This document shows positions 26,160 through 34,628 of a stretch of 64,000 nucleotides of DNA, piece after piece. A program made the position numbers and the translations under genes. The DNA is from Bordetella parapertussis. Its GTDB lineage: Bacteria; Acidobacteriota; Terriglobia; Bryobacterales; Bryobacteraceae. Numbering within the stretch: the stretch's first letter is position 1; every line of letters starts with the position of its first letter. The notes beneath the pieces are model-generated. The model did no database searches. It saw nothing but the letters and a program-made list of their open reading frames with translations, and was not told the origin of the DNA. The stretch is taken from assembly GCA_943328975.2 (NCBI GenBank), contig CALQCC020000003.1:121680-185679 (forward strand), read 5' to 3'.

Positions 26160-26506
26160 AGAAAGGCTTGATCCTCGCCGCAGTGCATGTAGCGCTGGCG
26201 TTGTCGGTCACGGCGAAGTCCGCCTACGACCGCTCCACGCTCCCGCGCGTGTGGGTCAAGACCGATCCCTACGATCCCACTCTTCCCCTACGTGGCCGCT
26301 ACGTGCGCCTGCAGTTGCGCGGCGAAACCGAAGGATTGCGCGGTGCAGTGGCCTTCTTCATCCCGCCCAATATCCCCGACCCATCCCGGCGCGCGCCAGG
26401 TGAGGAGCTATGGGCTGAAGTCTCCGTGCCGAAGAAAGGCTCCCCGCGCCCGATTCGTTTGGGAGTGAAGAAAGACGGCATCCTAACACCGCTCGACTTG
26501 CAGTAA
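26156..26506 (+). CDS. GDYXXLXY-type domain protein
   Basis: 116 residues with a signal anchor (LILAAVHVALALSVTAKSAYDR). LPLRGRYVRLQL is a variant of the family-naming GDYXXLXY motif (Gly-Arg-Tyr instead of Gly-Asp-Tyr). Its position, translationally coupled to DUF2157, supports the assignment. Its stop abuts the convergent gene's stop at 26507. Confidence 0.82.
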   Translation: MKKGLILAAVHVALALSVTAKSAYDRSTLPRVWVKTDPYDPTLPLRGRYVRLQLRGETEGLRGAVAFFIPPNIPDPSRRAPGEELWAEVSVPKKGSPRPIRLGVKKDGILTPLDLQ

Positions 26507-27133
26507 CTACTGCAAGCTCATATTCACTACGTCGAAGTGAAACCGTTCCGGCGGCAACGAACTCGCCGCGTCCAGACTCATCCCCGCCCACGTGTGATAC
26601 GCCGTATCCGCAATCGACGTATTCAAATACAGCAGGAACTGATCCGAAAAACACTTCAGCGGCGGAGGCTGCCGGAACGTCAGCCGCATACCGACCGCTT
26701 TCTCAATCCCGACCCCGTGTGTGTCCACGGCCTTATCTCCCAGCAGCGTCACAAAACTCGATCGGTTCGCGTGCGGCCACAAATCCGCGCGCAGTAAATT
26801 ACGCAGGTCGCTCTGATTGCCGAACGTCGTCTCGCAATGGCGAATCCATTCGAGCACGTCATCGCCCCACTTCCAATGCAGCACGAAGTTGAGATACTGC
26901 TCCGAAAGGTTGACCGCCAAGTCCATGCGCCGCCGCTCGAAATCCAGCGCGTGTCCCGGTTCTCCCATGAGCGGATCGACAGGCAGAATCTCCTCTTGCT
27001 CCACCAGTTGCTCCGCCATCTCCATCACCCGGTCCAGTCGCTTCACAGATGGCGACATCCGCACCAGCAGCGGGGGCAATTCGTGCAACTTGCCGCCCGG
27101 AATCTCGACGAACTTTCTGTCCCCGATAATCAT
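26507..27133 (-). CDS. Hypothetical protein
   Basis: 208 residues with no signal peptide. I do not recognise a family. It has a helical middle (VKRLDRVMEMAEQLVEQEEILPVDPL, DLAVNLSEQYLNFVLHWKWGDDVLEWI) and a strand-rich end (MRLTFRQPPPLKCFSDQFLLYL). It is a monocistronic minus-strand gene divergent from the ROK kinase. Confidence 0.5.
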   Translation of the reverse strand: MIIGDRKFVEIPGGKLHELPPLLVRMSPSVKRLDRVMEMAEQLVEQEEILPVDPLMGEPGHALDFERRRMDLAVNLSEQYLNFVLHWKWGDDVLEWIRHCETTFGNQSDLRNLLRADLWPHANRSSFVTLLGDKAVDTHGVGIEKAVGMRLTFRQPPPLKCFSDQFLLYLNTSIADTAYHTWAGMSLDAASSLPPERFHFDVVNMSLQ

Positions 27134-27219
27134 GGAGCACCGCCTTCCTTATCGGTACAACTCCTGCACTTATAGATGTGCAATCGGCTGCAAGGGTTCC
27201 AGATGTTAGAATCCAGCAG

Positions 27220-28140
27220 ATGCCTCGCTACTCCATTGGGATTGACCTCGGAGGCACCAACCTCCGCGCCGCCGCTTTTGACGAATCCGGCCAGTTGCTC
27301 AAGAAAGTCTCCGGCTCCACACCCGTCGAAGCTGGACCCGAAGCCGTCATCGCCGACATGGTCCGCTCCGCCGAACTTCTCCGCACCGAACGCGGCCGCG
27401 AAACGCTAGCCGGCATCGGCGTCGGCGTCCCCGGCAATATCGATATGAAGACCGGCACCGTCCTGGTCTGGAACAACGTCCCTGCCTTCAACGGCTACCC
27501 CACGCGCGACGAATTGAGCCAGCGCCTCAACACGCCAGTGATCTTGGAGAACGACGCGAACTCCGCAGCCCTCGGCGAACAGTGGATGGGAGCAGGACGA
27601 GGCGTCGACGACTTGGTGATGCTCGCGCTTGGCACCGGCATCGGCGGCGGCATCATCTCTAGAGGCCGCATCCTCCACGGCCACATCGGCATGGCCGCCG
27701 AACTGGGCCACATCACGGTCGTTCCCAACGGCAACCCGTGCGGTTGCGGCAATCGTGGTTGCGTAGAGAAACACGCCTCCGCCACCGCCATCGGAGCCAT
27801 GGCCCGCAACCTCGGCCTCGGTGCGAACCTCACCGCTCAAGATGTCCACGCCCTGGCCGAACAGGGCGACCCCCGAGCCATGTCCGTCTTCCGCAGCGCC
27901 GGCGAAGCTCTCGGTATCGCCCTGGCGTCGCTCATCAACATCTTCAACGCCCCGCTCTACCTATTAGGTGGAGGCGTCTCCGCGGCCTGGGACCACTTCG
28001 CCCCCGCCATGCTCGCCGAGATTGAACACCGGTCGCTGACCTACCGCCTGACGCGCGACACCACCCGGATCGAACGCGCCACTCTGGGTGCCGACGGCGG
28101 ACTCTACGGCGCAGCCAGCTTGCCTCTGCGCGAAAAGTAA
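27220..28140 (+). CDS. ROK family sugar kinase (glucokinase-like)
   Basis: 306 residues from the ATG at 27220. The phosphate-1 motif is SIGIDLGGTNLRAAAFD. ENDANSAALGEQWMGAGRG carries the catalytic Asp, followed by LGTGIGGGIISRGRILHG and GHITVVPNGNPCGCGNRGCVEKHAS, the zinc-binding His-CxCGxxGCxE of ROK kinases. The likely reaction is ATP-dependent phosphorylation of glucose or a related hexose. No clear ribosome-binding site precedes it. Confidence 0.94.
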   Translation: MPRYSIGIDLGGTNLRAAAFDESGQLLKKVSGSTPVEAGPEAVIADMVRSAELLRTERGRETLAGIGVGVPGNIDMKTGTVLVWNNVPAFNGYPTRDELSQRLNTPVILENDANSAALGEQWMGAGRGVDDLVMLALGTGIGGGIISRGRILHGHIGMAAELGHITVVPNGNPCGCGNRGCVEKHASATAIGAMARNLGLGANLTAQDVHALAEQGDPRAMSVFRSAGEALGIALASLINIFNAPLYLLGGGVSAAWDHFAPAMLAEIEHRSLTYRLTRDTTRIERATLGADGGLYGAASLPLREK

Positions 28141-28159
28141 CTTTCTCTCTTAGAGAAAG
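28141..28159. terminator. Bidirectional terminator hairpin
   Basis: CTTTCTCT (28141-28148) pairs with AGAGAAAG (28152-28159), between the convergent ROK kinase and DUF202 genes. Confidence 0.5.
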
Positions 28160-28163
28160 CCTC

Positions 28164-28541
28164 TTACCGAAACACAGCCAGATACCACGCCATCACCAAG
28201 CCCACTCCAGCGAGCAGCAGCGCCAGGATCACGCCCGTCGCCGATGGCCGACCCGTGATGTCCACTCCCGCATTCAGATCCCGGATCGTCTTCACATGTT
28301 GGATCGCCGAAACCGTCTGCACCACTACGCCCACCAGGATCATCGCCGTGCCCGCGCCCAGCGAAAACCCTGTGGTCTTCACCGGCAGGTTCGTCGTGAC
28401 CAGTCCCAGTTCCTGCAAGAACAGTCCAAAGCGCGCCACCACGAAGCCGAAGCCCATCAGCGCCAAGCCTGTGCGAATCCAGGCAAGAAACGTACGTTCG
28501 GCGGCCATGTAAATGCGTGGATCTCGATCGGTGGGTGGCAT
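28164..28541 (-). CDS. DUF202 family membrane protein (YidH-like)
   Basis: 125 residues. The family phrase [29 protein letters not shown] opens the protein and is followed by two more hydrophobic helices ([39 protein letters not shown]). DUF202 proteins are small inner-membrane proteins of unknown role. The start is ATG at 28541. Confidence 0.9.
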   Translation of the reverse strand: MPPTDRDPRIYMAAERTFLAWIRTGLALMGFGFVVARFGLFLQELGLVTTNLPVKTTGFSLGAGTAMILVGVVVQTVSAIQHVKTIRDLNAGVDITGRPSATGVILALLLAGVGLVMAWYLAVFR

Positions 28542-28592
28542 GCTCCTTCCAGAATCGCATTCCCCGGCCCCTCCTGTGCCATCCTATTCCCA

Positions 28593-29012
28593 ATGCCTCT
28601 TCCGGTACGCCCCGCGGTCGCCCAAGATATGCCCACCATCCGAGCCTTGGTCCGCCTCTTCCCCAACCAATTGGTCCAGCGCGACCTCCCCCGCGTCACA
28701 TCCTTCTTTGTCGCCACCTACCGAGGCAAGGTCATCGGCTGCTGCGCTCTCCAGATCTATTCGAAGCGGATCGCCGAAGTCCGCACCCTGGCCGTCCACC
28801 CCGATTTCCAGGACCGCGGCGTCGCCTCCAGTCTGGTCGAGCTCTGCCGCCAACGGGCCCAAGACCGAGGAATCAAGGAGATTTTCGCGGTCACTGGTCA
28901 GATCCACTTCTTCGAGCGCCTCGGTTTTGCCACCTTCCGGCGCGAGAAAACCGCGATGTTCCATGAACTTACGCCCAAACGGACGCGCCAAACTCGAAAA
29001 TCTTCGCTTTAG
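28593..29012 (+). CDS. GNAT family N-acetyltransferase (ArgA-like)
   Basis: 139 residues from the ATG at 28593. VRPAVAQDMPTIRALVRLFPNQLVQR opens the fold. The acetyl-CoA loop lies in VRTLAVHPDFQDRGVASSLVELC (Q/R-x-x-G-x-A-like QDRGVA), followed by FFERLGFATFRREK near the end. It resembles the short ArgA-type GNAT used for glutamate in arginine synthesis, but other substrates are possible. A strong hairpin follows its stop. Confidence 0.88.
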   Translation: MPLPVRPAVAQDMPTIRALVRLFPNQLVQRDLPRVTSFFVATYRGKVIGCCALQIYSKRIAEVRTLAVHPDFQDRGVASSLVELCRQRAQDRGIKEIFAVTGQIHFFERLGFATFRREKTAMFHELTPKRTRQTRKSSL

Positions 29013-29179
29013 TTGCGCCCATTACCCCCGCAGGCGGGTAATGGGTACCCACCGTTGCGCGCCCGCCCTACCCGTTGATGTGGGTAGGCCCTAGGTACTA
29101 TCCCTCTAAGGGATCCCGTTTAGTGCTTTTAAGTATAAGACTCTAATACGAAAAGACCCCAGTCTTCTCAGCCTGGAAA
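29013..29179. other. Hairpin-rich intergenic region after the GNAT gene
   Basis: No gene of useful length is seen here. CCCATTACCC (29018-29027) pairs with GGGTAATGGG (29036-29045) and is reinforced by CCCGC/GCGGG inside. Further small stems (CTACCC/GGGTAG, CCCT/AGGG) follow. The first hairpin probably ends GNAT transcription. The cluster leads into the palindromic promoter-like segment at 29180-29245. Confidence 0.4.
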
Positions 29180-29245
29180 TATTCCCAACGGGCCCCTGGG
29201 TACCAATAAAATCCATTGACTTTGGTACCCCAGTGGGAATACAAT
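29180..29245 (+). promoter_or_regulatory. Promoter-like segment inside a large inverted repeat
   Basis: TATTCCCA (29180-29187) with TGGGAATA (29234-29241), and CTGGGTACCAA (29196-29206) with TTGGTACCCCAG (29222-29233), form a nested near-perfect inverted repeat. Within it lie TTGACT (29216-29221), an 18-bp spacer and TACAAT (29240-29245), a good sigma70 pair. The overlap suggests a regulated promoter for the surface-protein region, or a relic of a mobile end. Confidence 0.45.
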
Positions 29246-29356
29246 TGCTCAAGTATCACTAGTACGGCTATTGCTTCTGGATCTGACTGTACTAGTTACA
29301 CGGGTTTTGAGACGTTTTGAAAGGGTCGGCCAAGTGCCGACACGGAGTTCGCCGGA

Positions 29357-29881
29357 TTGGCCAGCGCAGCTACGGTTACGGCGTTCTGCGGCAGCGCGGA
29401 CGTTAATAGCTTCACCACGGGTCAGGCAGTCGCCAGCGCGCACATCACCTGCCCGGCGTTTTCGAGCTTGGTGACCGTGCCTGTCGGCTCCACTTGGACG
29501 GGTACCGATTTGACCACGCTGTCCGGCATCACCCCGATCATTGGCCAGGGCACAGGCACCGCGACCATGAGCTACACGGACACGTTGGCGCTCTTTGTTT
29601 ACAATCCGGCTGTCAATAACGTCTCCACCGCTGCGCTTGCGATCCAGGGTTCCACGAATCCCTTGGCTTCGACTTCTTACGGCGGCGGCACCTTTGACGT
29701 CTGGTACAACGTGACGCAGACCAGCGCTGCTGGCTCCATCGGCGCGTCCACCGGATCCGTTCTCGTCAACTACACCTACACCCCCCAGCAGGGTGAGGTT
29801 CCTGAGCCGGCAACCTTCAGCATGCTCGGTGGCGCGTTGGTCGGTCTCGGCCTCCTCGCTCGCCGCAAGCGCAAGGCGTAA
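29357..29881 (+). CDS. PEP-CTERM sorting domain protein with decayed 5' end
   Basis: 174 residues from the TTG at 29357. The C-terminus carries the whole sorting tag: VPEPATFSMLGG, a hydrophobic helix and RRKRKA. The body is Thr/Ser/Gly-rich and beta-like. No signal peptide is found in any frame upstream. The same frame is open back to about 29210 except for a TGA at 29318-29320. The part before that stop (ITSTAIASGSDCTSYTGFETF) has the same composition, so the gene probably lost its start and gained a premature stop. PEP-CTERM proteins need export, so as it stands the product should not be sorted. A terminator follows. Confidence 0.7.
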   Translation: MASAATVTAFCGSADVNSFTTGQAVASAHITCPAFSSLVTVPVGSTWTGTDLTTLSGITPIIGQGTGTATMSYTDTLALFVYNPAVNNVSTAALAIQGSTNPLASTSYGGGTFDVWYNVTQTSAAGSIGASTGSVLVNYTYTPQQGEVPEPATFSMLGGALVGLGLLARRKRKA

Positions 29882-29902
29882 GTAGTTTCCTCCGTACGAA
29901 TG

Positions 29903-29931
29903 AAGGCCAGCTCGAAAGAGCTGGCCTTTTT
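29903..29931 (+). terminator. Rho-independent terminator of the PEP-CTERM gene
   Basis: AAGGCCAGCTC, a GAAA loop, GAGCTGGCC and TTTTT: a perfect stem with a tetraloop and T-run. Confidence 0.92.
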
Positions 29932-29977
29932 CATTTCCTGAGCCGAAACTCCGGCTATACTGGCTGCGGAGTCCTCC

Positions 29978-30859
29978 GTGCGAACCAGAACGTCCCTCCG
30001 TTGGGCACTGCTCGTGTTGCCCGCCCTCGCCGCGCCCTGCTACGCGCAGCAACCTCCCCTGCACGATCAGCTTCAGCAGTTGTATCGCAGCATGCCCCCC
30101 GGCAGGCTGGACCCCAAGACCGTCGTTCCCTTCTGGGACAAGGCCCAGTCCAACCCCGCCCCCTACGTTGCCGCACTCCGCGTGGAACTGAGCGACCGTG
30201 CGAACCTCCCGCTTCTTCTGTTAGACGGAGGCATGCGCTTGCTCCACCTCTCTAACACCGCGTTTGACCGGAGGTTGGTGATCTCCGTCATCGAACATTT
30301 TGACTTCCAGGCACTCCGGCCACCGGCGGCCATCATGTCCTACTTCGGTCTCGTGTGGAGCCTGGCCCGCTCCAATGAAAACACCACCTGGGCCGCATTC
30401 CGCATCCTGGAATTTCCCGATGTCGTCATCCCCATGCGCGCGGGAGTCGCTTATCGTCAGGACGTGGCACTGGCCTACATGTTGGCCCCGACCGACCCAG
30501 GCTATTGGATAGGCCCAGTCATCGAACGCCTCACCAGCGTGTCCGACGAAACTTCCCAGAAGAGTCTGCTGCGGATGCTGTGGTTTGCCCAGGACGACTT
30601 TGCCGACCAGGAGATCCAGGCTTTTGCCAAGGACCCCAAGAAGCCCCCAGCTTCCCGTGCCTACGCCGCGGGGCTGCTCGCCCCGCGAGGCAATTTCTCC
30701 CCCGCCGACCAGCAAGAGATCCAGGCCTCATCCGAAGAAATCTTGCGCAAGAAAGCCCGCGAGAGTTTGCTCCGCTACATCGACGGCAATCTTGAGGAAT
30801 TGGAGAAGTACACCCTCAAGCTGGCCGCGAAACGCCAACAGGCCGCCGTTAGCCGATGA
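29978..30859 (+). CDS. Secreted helical protein, array copy 1
   Basis: 293 residues from the GTG at 29978, after GGAG. It has a signal peptide (LRWALLVLPALAAPCYAQ) and then an all-helical body reminiscent of HEAT-like repeats. Conserved blocks shared by all four array copies are ALRVELSDRANLPLLLLDG, MRLLHLSNTAFDRR, WAAFRILEFPDV, LLRMLWFAQDDFADQEIQAFAK and a basic C-terminal helix. It is closest to copy 4 (33487-34401) in the LHDQLQQLYRSM front. Family not recognised. Function unknown; the location is periplasmic or extracellular. Confidence 0.75.
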   Translation: MRTRTSLRWALLVLPALAAPCYAQQPPLHDQLQQLYRSMPPGRLDPKTVVPFWDKAQSNPAPYVAALRVELSDRANLPLLLLDGGMRLLHLSNTAFDRRLVISVIEHFDFQALRPPAAIMSYFGLVWSLARSNENTTWAAFRILEFPDVVIPMRAGVAYRQDVALAYMLAPTDPGYWIGPVIERLTSVSDETSQKSLLRMLWFAQDDFADQEIQAFAKDPKKPPASRAYAAGLLAPRGNFSPADQQEIQASSEEILRKKARESLLRYIDGNLEELEKYTLKLAAKRQQAAVSR

Positions 30860-30921
30860 GTCCAGCAACTAGCGTCCCGCCGTCCAAACGGCTTGGCGAC
30901 AAACTACAATAAGAGGGCCTC

Positions 30922-31796
30922 ATGCTACGGATGTTGAGCCTACTAGTGATCTTCGCCGGCACGAGCTTGGCGCAGGTCGATGCGCTTCGCGCCGAGATCC
31001 GTGCCGCTTATGTCGTGGATCTGTCACAGCCCCCGGGCACCGACCTCTTGCACGCCCGCGACTTCTTCGACTTCGTGAAGACGAAGCTAAATCGTGGTGC
31101 CTACGCGGAGGCCCTGCGGGCGGAATTGGAAGACCGTAGTAACTCCGCGAGAATGCGCGTTGACGGAAGTGTCCGACTGCTCGGTCTTTCGGATGCTCCG
31201 AGTGACTTCCTGCTTGCTGCCCGGGTGCTGGCGCGCGCGGACTTTCGCCAGGTGGCCATCGCTTCTTACTATGCTGCCGCCAAGCGGCTTGCAGGTGTGA
31301 ACGTGGATATTAGTCCTGTGGCGTTTCGGCTCTTGGAACAACCAGACGTCAAACTGCTGTGGGGGGGAGTTTTCTCTTTGATCAAGCGGCGATGGTAGCC
31401 TCTCTCTTGCTGCCCACCGACCAGAAATATTGGGCCGATTCCGCCGTCGAACGCCTCGCCTCAGAGCAAGACGAGACCGCGCAACAAACGCTTCTGAGCT
31501 TGCTTTGGTTCGCGCAGACGGATTTTGCGGATGACGAAATGGCGGCTTTCGCCAAGGACGCCACAAAGCCCGCGTCGTCTCGCGCGTTGGCCGCAGGATT
31601 TCTCGCACAGGAGCCGAACGTCCCCCTCCTGGATCAAGCCGAAGTCCTGGCCACCTCCGAGGACGAATTGCGCGAACGCCGCCGACGCCGTCAGGCAGCC
31701 GGCCTGTATTTCAAAGACATCATGCCCACCATGCAGCGTGACACCATGAAGATCTCCCTCAAGCGCCGTCTCGCCGCTTCCGAGGGCGCAAGGTAG
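30922..31796 (+). pseudogene. Secreted helical protein, array copy 2, frameshifted
   Basis: The first part (30922-31398, 158 residues) starts with a signal peptide (LSLLVIFAGTSLAQ) and follows copy 3 closely up to LLEQPDVKLLWGG. At a run of seven G (31361-31367) the frame is lost and soon stops. The matching remainder (FDQAAMVASLLLPTDQKYWADSAVERLASEQ to the basic end) continues in the -1 frame to 31796. One more G in the run, or a -1 slip on it, restores an intact protein of about 290 residues. It could be a real mutation, phase variation or a sequencing error. Confidence 0.75.
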
Positions 31797-31806
31797 CGCC
31801 ACCCTG

Positions 31807-32679
31807 ATGCCATTCATTTTACTCATGCTGTTGGTCTTCGCCGGAACGAGCTTGGCGCAGGTCGATGCGATCCGCGCCGAGATAAGAGCTCTGTACGTGC
31901 CCGACCCACAGCAGCCGAACATCGAAATGGTTCGAGCAAAAATATTCTTCACGGCAGTGCAGGACAAGCCCAATCGCGCTGAGTACCTCGAGGCAATCCG
32001 CGCTGAATTGGAAGATCGAAGCAACCGAGCTTTCATGCTGGTTGATGGATGCGCCCGGCTACTTTCCATCTCAAACGCTTCCGAAGATAACAGGCTGGCC
32101 GCACGAGTACTGGCGCGTGCGAACTTTCGAGAGGTCGGGATGATTCCATACCACGGCGTGGCAAGTCAGCTTGCCTCCCGAAACATCGATGTCAGCGCCG
32201 CGGTCTTTAGGCTCCTGGAGCAACCGGATATCGCAATGTTATGGGTGCAGGGGTTCTCCTTCGATCAGGCGAGTCTGGTTGCCTCTCTGCTGATGAAGAT
32301 TGACCAGAAGTATTGGGCCGATTCTGCGGTCGAACGCCTCGCTGCGGAAGAAGATCCAACGGCTCAAGCAACTCTGCTCTGGCTGCTTTGGTACGCGCAG
32401 ACTGACTTTGCCGACTCCGAGCTGGCGGCTTTCGCTAAGAATTCCAAAAAGCCAGCCTCGGCGCGTGCTTTGGCCCAAGAACTAGTTGCGAGGGAGCCCA
32501 ATGTCCCCCTCCTGGATCGAACCGAAGTCCTGGCCGCCTCTGAGGACGAACTGCGCGAACGTCGCCGACGCCGTCAGGCGGGAGGAGTGTATTTTAGAAA
32601 CATCATGCCCACCATTCAGGGTGACACCATGAAAATCCTCCTCAAGCGCCGCCTCGCCGCTTCCGAGGGCGCAAACTAG
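31807..32679 (+). CDS. Secreted helical protein, array copy 3
   Basis: 290 residues. It has a signal peptide (MPFILLMLLVFAGTSLAQ) and then QVDAIRAEIRALYVPDP. It is intact over the stretch where copy 2 breaks (LLEQPDIAMLWVQGFSFDQASLVASLL). It shares SAVERLAAEEDPTAQATLLWLLWYAQTDFADSELAAFAK and the basic RRRRRQAGG end with copy 2. The DNA similarity extends past both stop codons (TAGCGCCAC), so the two are recent tandem duplicates. It starts 10 bp after copy 2 ends. Function unknown. Confidence 0.75.
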   Translation: MPFILLMLLVFAGTSLAQVDAIRAEIRALYVPDPQQPNIEMVRAKIFFTAVQDKPNRAEYLEAIRAELEDRSNRAFMLVDGCARLLSISNASEDNRLAARVLARANFREVGMIPYHGVASQLASRNIDVSAAVFRLLEQPDIAMLWVQGFSFDQASLVASLLMKIDQKYWADSAVERLAAEEDPTAQATLLWLLWYAQTDFADSELAAFAKNSKKPASARALAQELVAREPNVPLLDRTEVLAASEDELRERRRRRQAGGVYFRNIMPTIQGDTMKILLKRRLAASEGAN

Positions 32680-32832
32680 CGCCACTCCAACTTCCAGGAC
32701 TAATCTGAAGTTCGGAAGCCGAGCAAAGAACGCGTGCTGGAGGACGGCCACAGCGACCCTCTCCGACGACTGAGCAAGTGCCCCGGCGTTGTCCTTCTAC
32801 CCCGATGAACTCCGCGATCAGATAGGACGGAG

Positions 32833-33162
32833 TTAGTCGATGAGTGGGGCCAGTTTCGCCAAAACTTCCTCTGTGATGAAATCAGGAAGCTTCTCGATGA
32901 AGCGGGCCTGGCGCGCCTGCAAGTCGATAACGCGCGGTTGGTTGCAGAGAACTACGCCCTGGGTAATCGTCCCCGTCCCATTGAGTGAAACCGCGAACCC
33001 TGCATGCCGCGCAAAGTTTCCGCCTTGTGTGATTGGACAAACCAAAGGAGTGCCCAGGCTATTGAAAATCCTTGGAGAAACAACCACGACGTAGCGCGCT
33101 CCCGCTTGTTCACGGCCCTTCACGGGGTCTAGATCGACAGGGAAGACGTCTCCCCGATCCAC
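32833..33162 (-). CDS. Type II toxin, PemK/MazF family endoribonuclease
   Basis: 109 residues. DRGDVFPVDLDPVKGREQAGARYVVVVSPRIFN is the MazF/PemK front, with the conserved GDV..VDLDP and the R-x-R/VVVVSP strand. PLVCPITQG and the C-terminal helix complete the fold. These enzymes cut single-stranded mRNA at short sites. The start is GTG at 33162, just 3 bp after the antitoxin stop, as expected for a paired unit. It lies on the opposite strand inside the secreted-protein array. Confidence 0.92.
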   Translation of the reverse strand: MDRGDVFPVDLDPVKGREQAGARYVVVVSPRIFNSLGTPLVCPITQGGNFARHAGFAVSLNGTGTITQGVVLCNQPRVIDLQARQARFIEKLPDFITEEVLAKLAPLID

Positions 33163-33165
33163 GCC

Positions 33166-33399
33166 CTACGCCTCGCGGCCAGTCGCGGGAGCTTCCAGCC
33201 ACGCTCGGCCTTCGTCCGACAACGGAGCGCTCAGGTCGCACCGCGCCACCAACTCGGCAAGCGTGTACTTGCGCGCTCTACCCGCTGGAGGCCCAACCCC
33301 CAGTTGCTTCCGCACCCAAGCGTCCAGCGTAAGTCCCTCCGCCGCCGCCTTTGCCTTGAGTGCCTCCACCTGCTGGTCGGGAAGTTCGATGACGGTCAT
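33166..33399 (-). CDS. Antitoxin of the PemK/MazF pair (ribbon-helix-helix type)
   Basis: 77 residues. The front (VIELPDQQVEALKAKAAAEGLTLDAWVRKQL) fits a ribbon-helix-helix DNA-binding domain, and the rest, Pro/Ala/Arg-rich then acidic, fits a toxin-wrapping tail. GGAG lies upstream of the ATG at 33399. Antitoxin first, toxin second with a 3-bp gap is the usual autoregulated order. Confidence 0.88.
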   Translation of the reverse strand: MTVIELPDQQVEALKAKAAAEGLTLDAWVRKQLGVGPPAGRARKYTLAELVARCDLSAPLSDEGRAWLEAPATGREA

Positions 33400-33486
33400 A
33401 GCTGGCTCCTCGTGTCTCCTTCAGCGTAAACCATCGCAGCCTTGGAGCGCCGCGTCCCTGGGCATAGCTTAAGAGACAATAGAGAC

Positions 33487-34401
33487 GTGGCCTACCGCAT
33501 CAGCAGCTCAGGTTCTGCTTCCCGCAAGATCCGCCCCACGCTCTTTTTGTGGGTCGTGATCGCTGGCTGTTGCTACGCTCAACAAACGTCCATCCACGAA
33601 CAGCTTCAAGAGCTGTATCGCGGCATGACCCCTCGTTCTCTAGACCCCAGAGCACTGAACCAATTTTGGGATAGAGCCAAGACTGACTCAGCATCGTACG
33701 CTTTGGCTCTCCGCAAGGAACTAAGCGACCGAGATATCGCACCTCTACTTCTATTTGACGGCAGCGTGCGGTTACTTAGTCTCTCGAATACGGCTTCTGA
33801 CCGGCAATTCGTGCTTGATGCAATCGCTCGCTATGACTACCAAGGGCTTCCGAGAGAGGTTGGAATTATGCCGTACTTCACCCTTGTTCATAATCTGGCC
33901 GTCGAGAATGAGAATACAACATGGGCGGCGTTCCGAATTCTGGCATGGCCCGATGTAATTGTGCCCATCATGCCGGGACTCACTCTCGGTCAGAATTTCA
34001 GTCTGGTCACGATGCTGTTGCCCACGAATCCGAATCACTGGCTCAAGCCCGTAGCCGAACGACTGTCTAGTGAGCCAGACCAAACGGCACAGCAAAGTCT
34101 TCTCCTATTGCTGTGGTACGCCCAGGACGACTTCGCCGACCAGGAGATACGGGCATTCGCAAAGAACACTCAAAAACCAGCCGCCTCTCGTAAGTATGCG
34201 GAGGGGTTAGCCGCCAGACGAGCCAACCTGACCCCGGCTGAATTAGCCGAAATCAGAGCGACCCCGGAGGCATCCTTGCGTCAAAGGCGTCGTGAAATTC
34301 TGAAAGGTTTCGGCATAGAGAGACTACGCGATCTGGAAAACTACACGATCAAGTTGATCGCAAAGCGCCAAATGAGCGCAGTCAAGTCGCCGGTCCAATA
34401 A
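33487..34401 (+). CDS. Secreted helical protein, array copy 4
   Basis: 304 residues from the GTG at 33487. A basic start is followed by a signal-like helix (LFLWVVIAGCCYAQ) and IHEQLQELYRGMTPRSLDP. The shared blocks are LRKELSDRDIAPLLLFDG, RLLSLSNTASDRQ, NTTWAAFRILAWPDVI and LLLLWYAQDDFADQEIRAFAK. It is closest to copy 1 and separated from copy 3 by the toxin-antitoxin pair. The front domain differs between pair 1/4 and pair 2/3, so the family split into two types before the tandem duplication. Function unknown. Confidence 0.75.
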   Translation: MAYRISSSGSASRKIRPTLFLWVVIAGCCYAQQTSIHEQLQELYRGMTPRSLDPRALNQFWDRAKTDSASYALALRKELSDRDIAPLLLFDGSVRLLSLSNTASDRQFVLDAIARYDYQGLPREVGIMPYFTLVHNLAVENENTTWAAFRILAWPDVIVPIMPGLTLGQNFSLVTMLLPTNPNHWLKPVAERLSSEPDQTAQQSLLLLLWYAQDDFADQEIRAFAKNTQKPAASRKYAEGLAARRANLTPAELAEIRATPEASLRQRRREILKGFGIERLRDLENYTIKLIAKRQMSAVKSPVQ

Positions 34402-34605
34402 CACCGGCCCTCAATTCCCCGTTCTCCCTCAACTATTTCCCCATTCGAGCATCCCCATGGCGCTCCATAGCATCCAAAGTGTTAACTGATGTGTCTCGAT
34501 CAAGCCGTTCCAGAAAAGACCGCCTCGGCGGAACACGAAAAACAACAAAACGAACCCAGGAAGTGATTGAAACCATTAGACCGGCCCGAAAAAACGAACC
34601 CACGC

Positions 34606-34611
34606 TATAAT
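34606..34611 (+). promoter_or_regulatory. Candidate -10 box ahead of the DUF1385 gene
   Basis: TATAAT at 34606-34611; no good -35 is visible at 16-18 bp. Transcription would begin near 34618, close to GGAG and the GTG at 34629. Confidence 0.4.
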
Positions 34612-34628
34612 TGAAATGGAGCCATCCG

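Noticed and set aside
29018..29045. CRISPR-like or repeat array
   Set aside because: There are hairpins but no regular repeat-spacer spacing here or elsewhere in the window.
34402..34605. A gene or RNA in the 200-bp gap before DUF1385
   Set aside because: No open frame with a start and SD, and no strong structure apart from the TATAAT at 34606.
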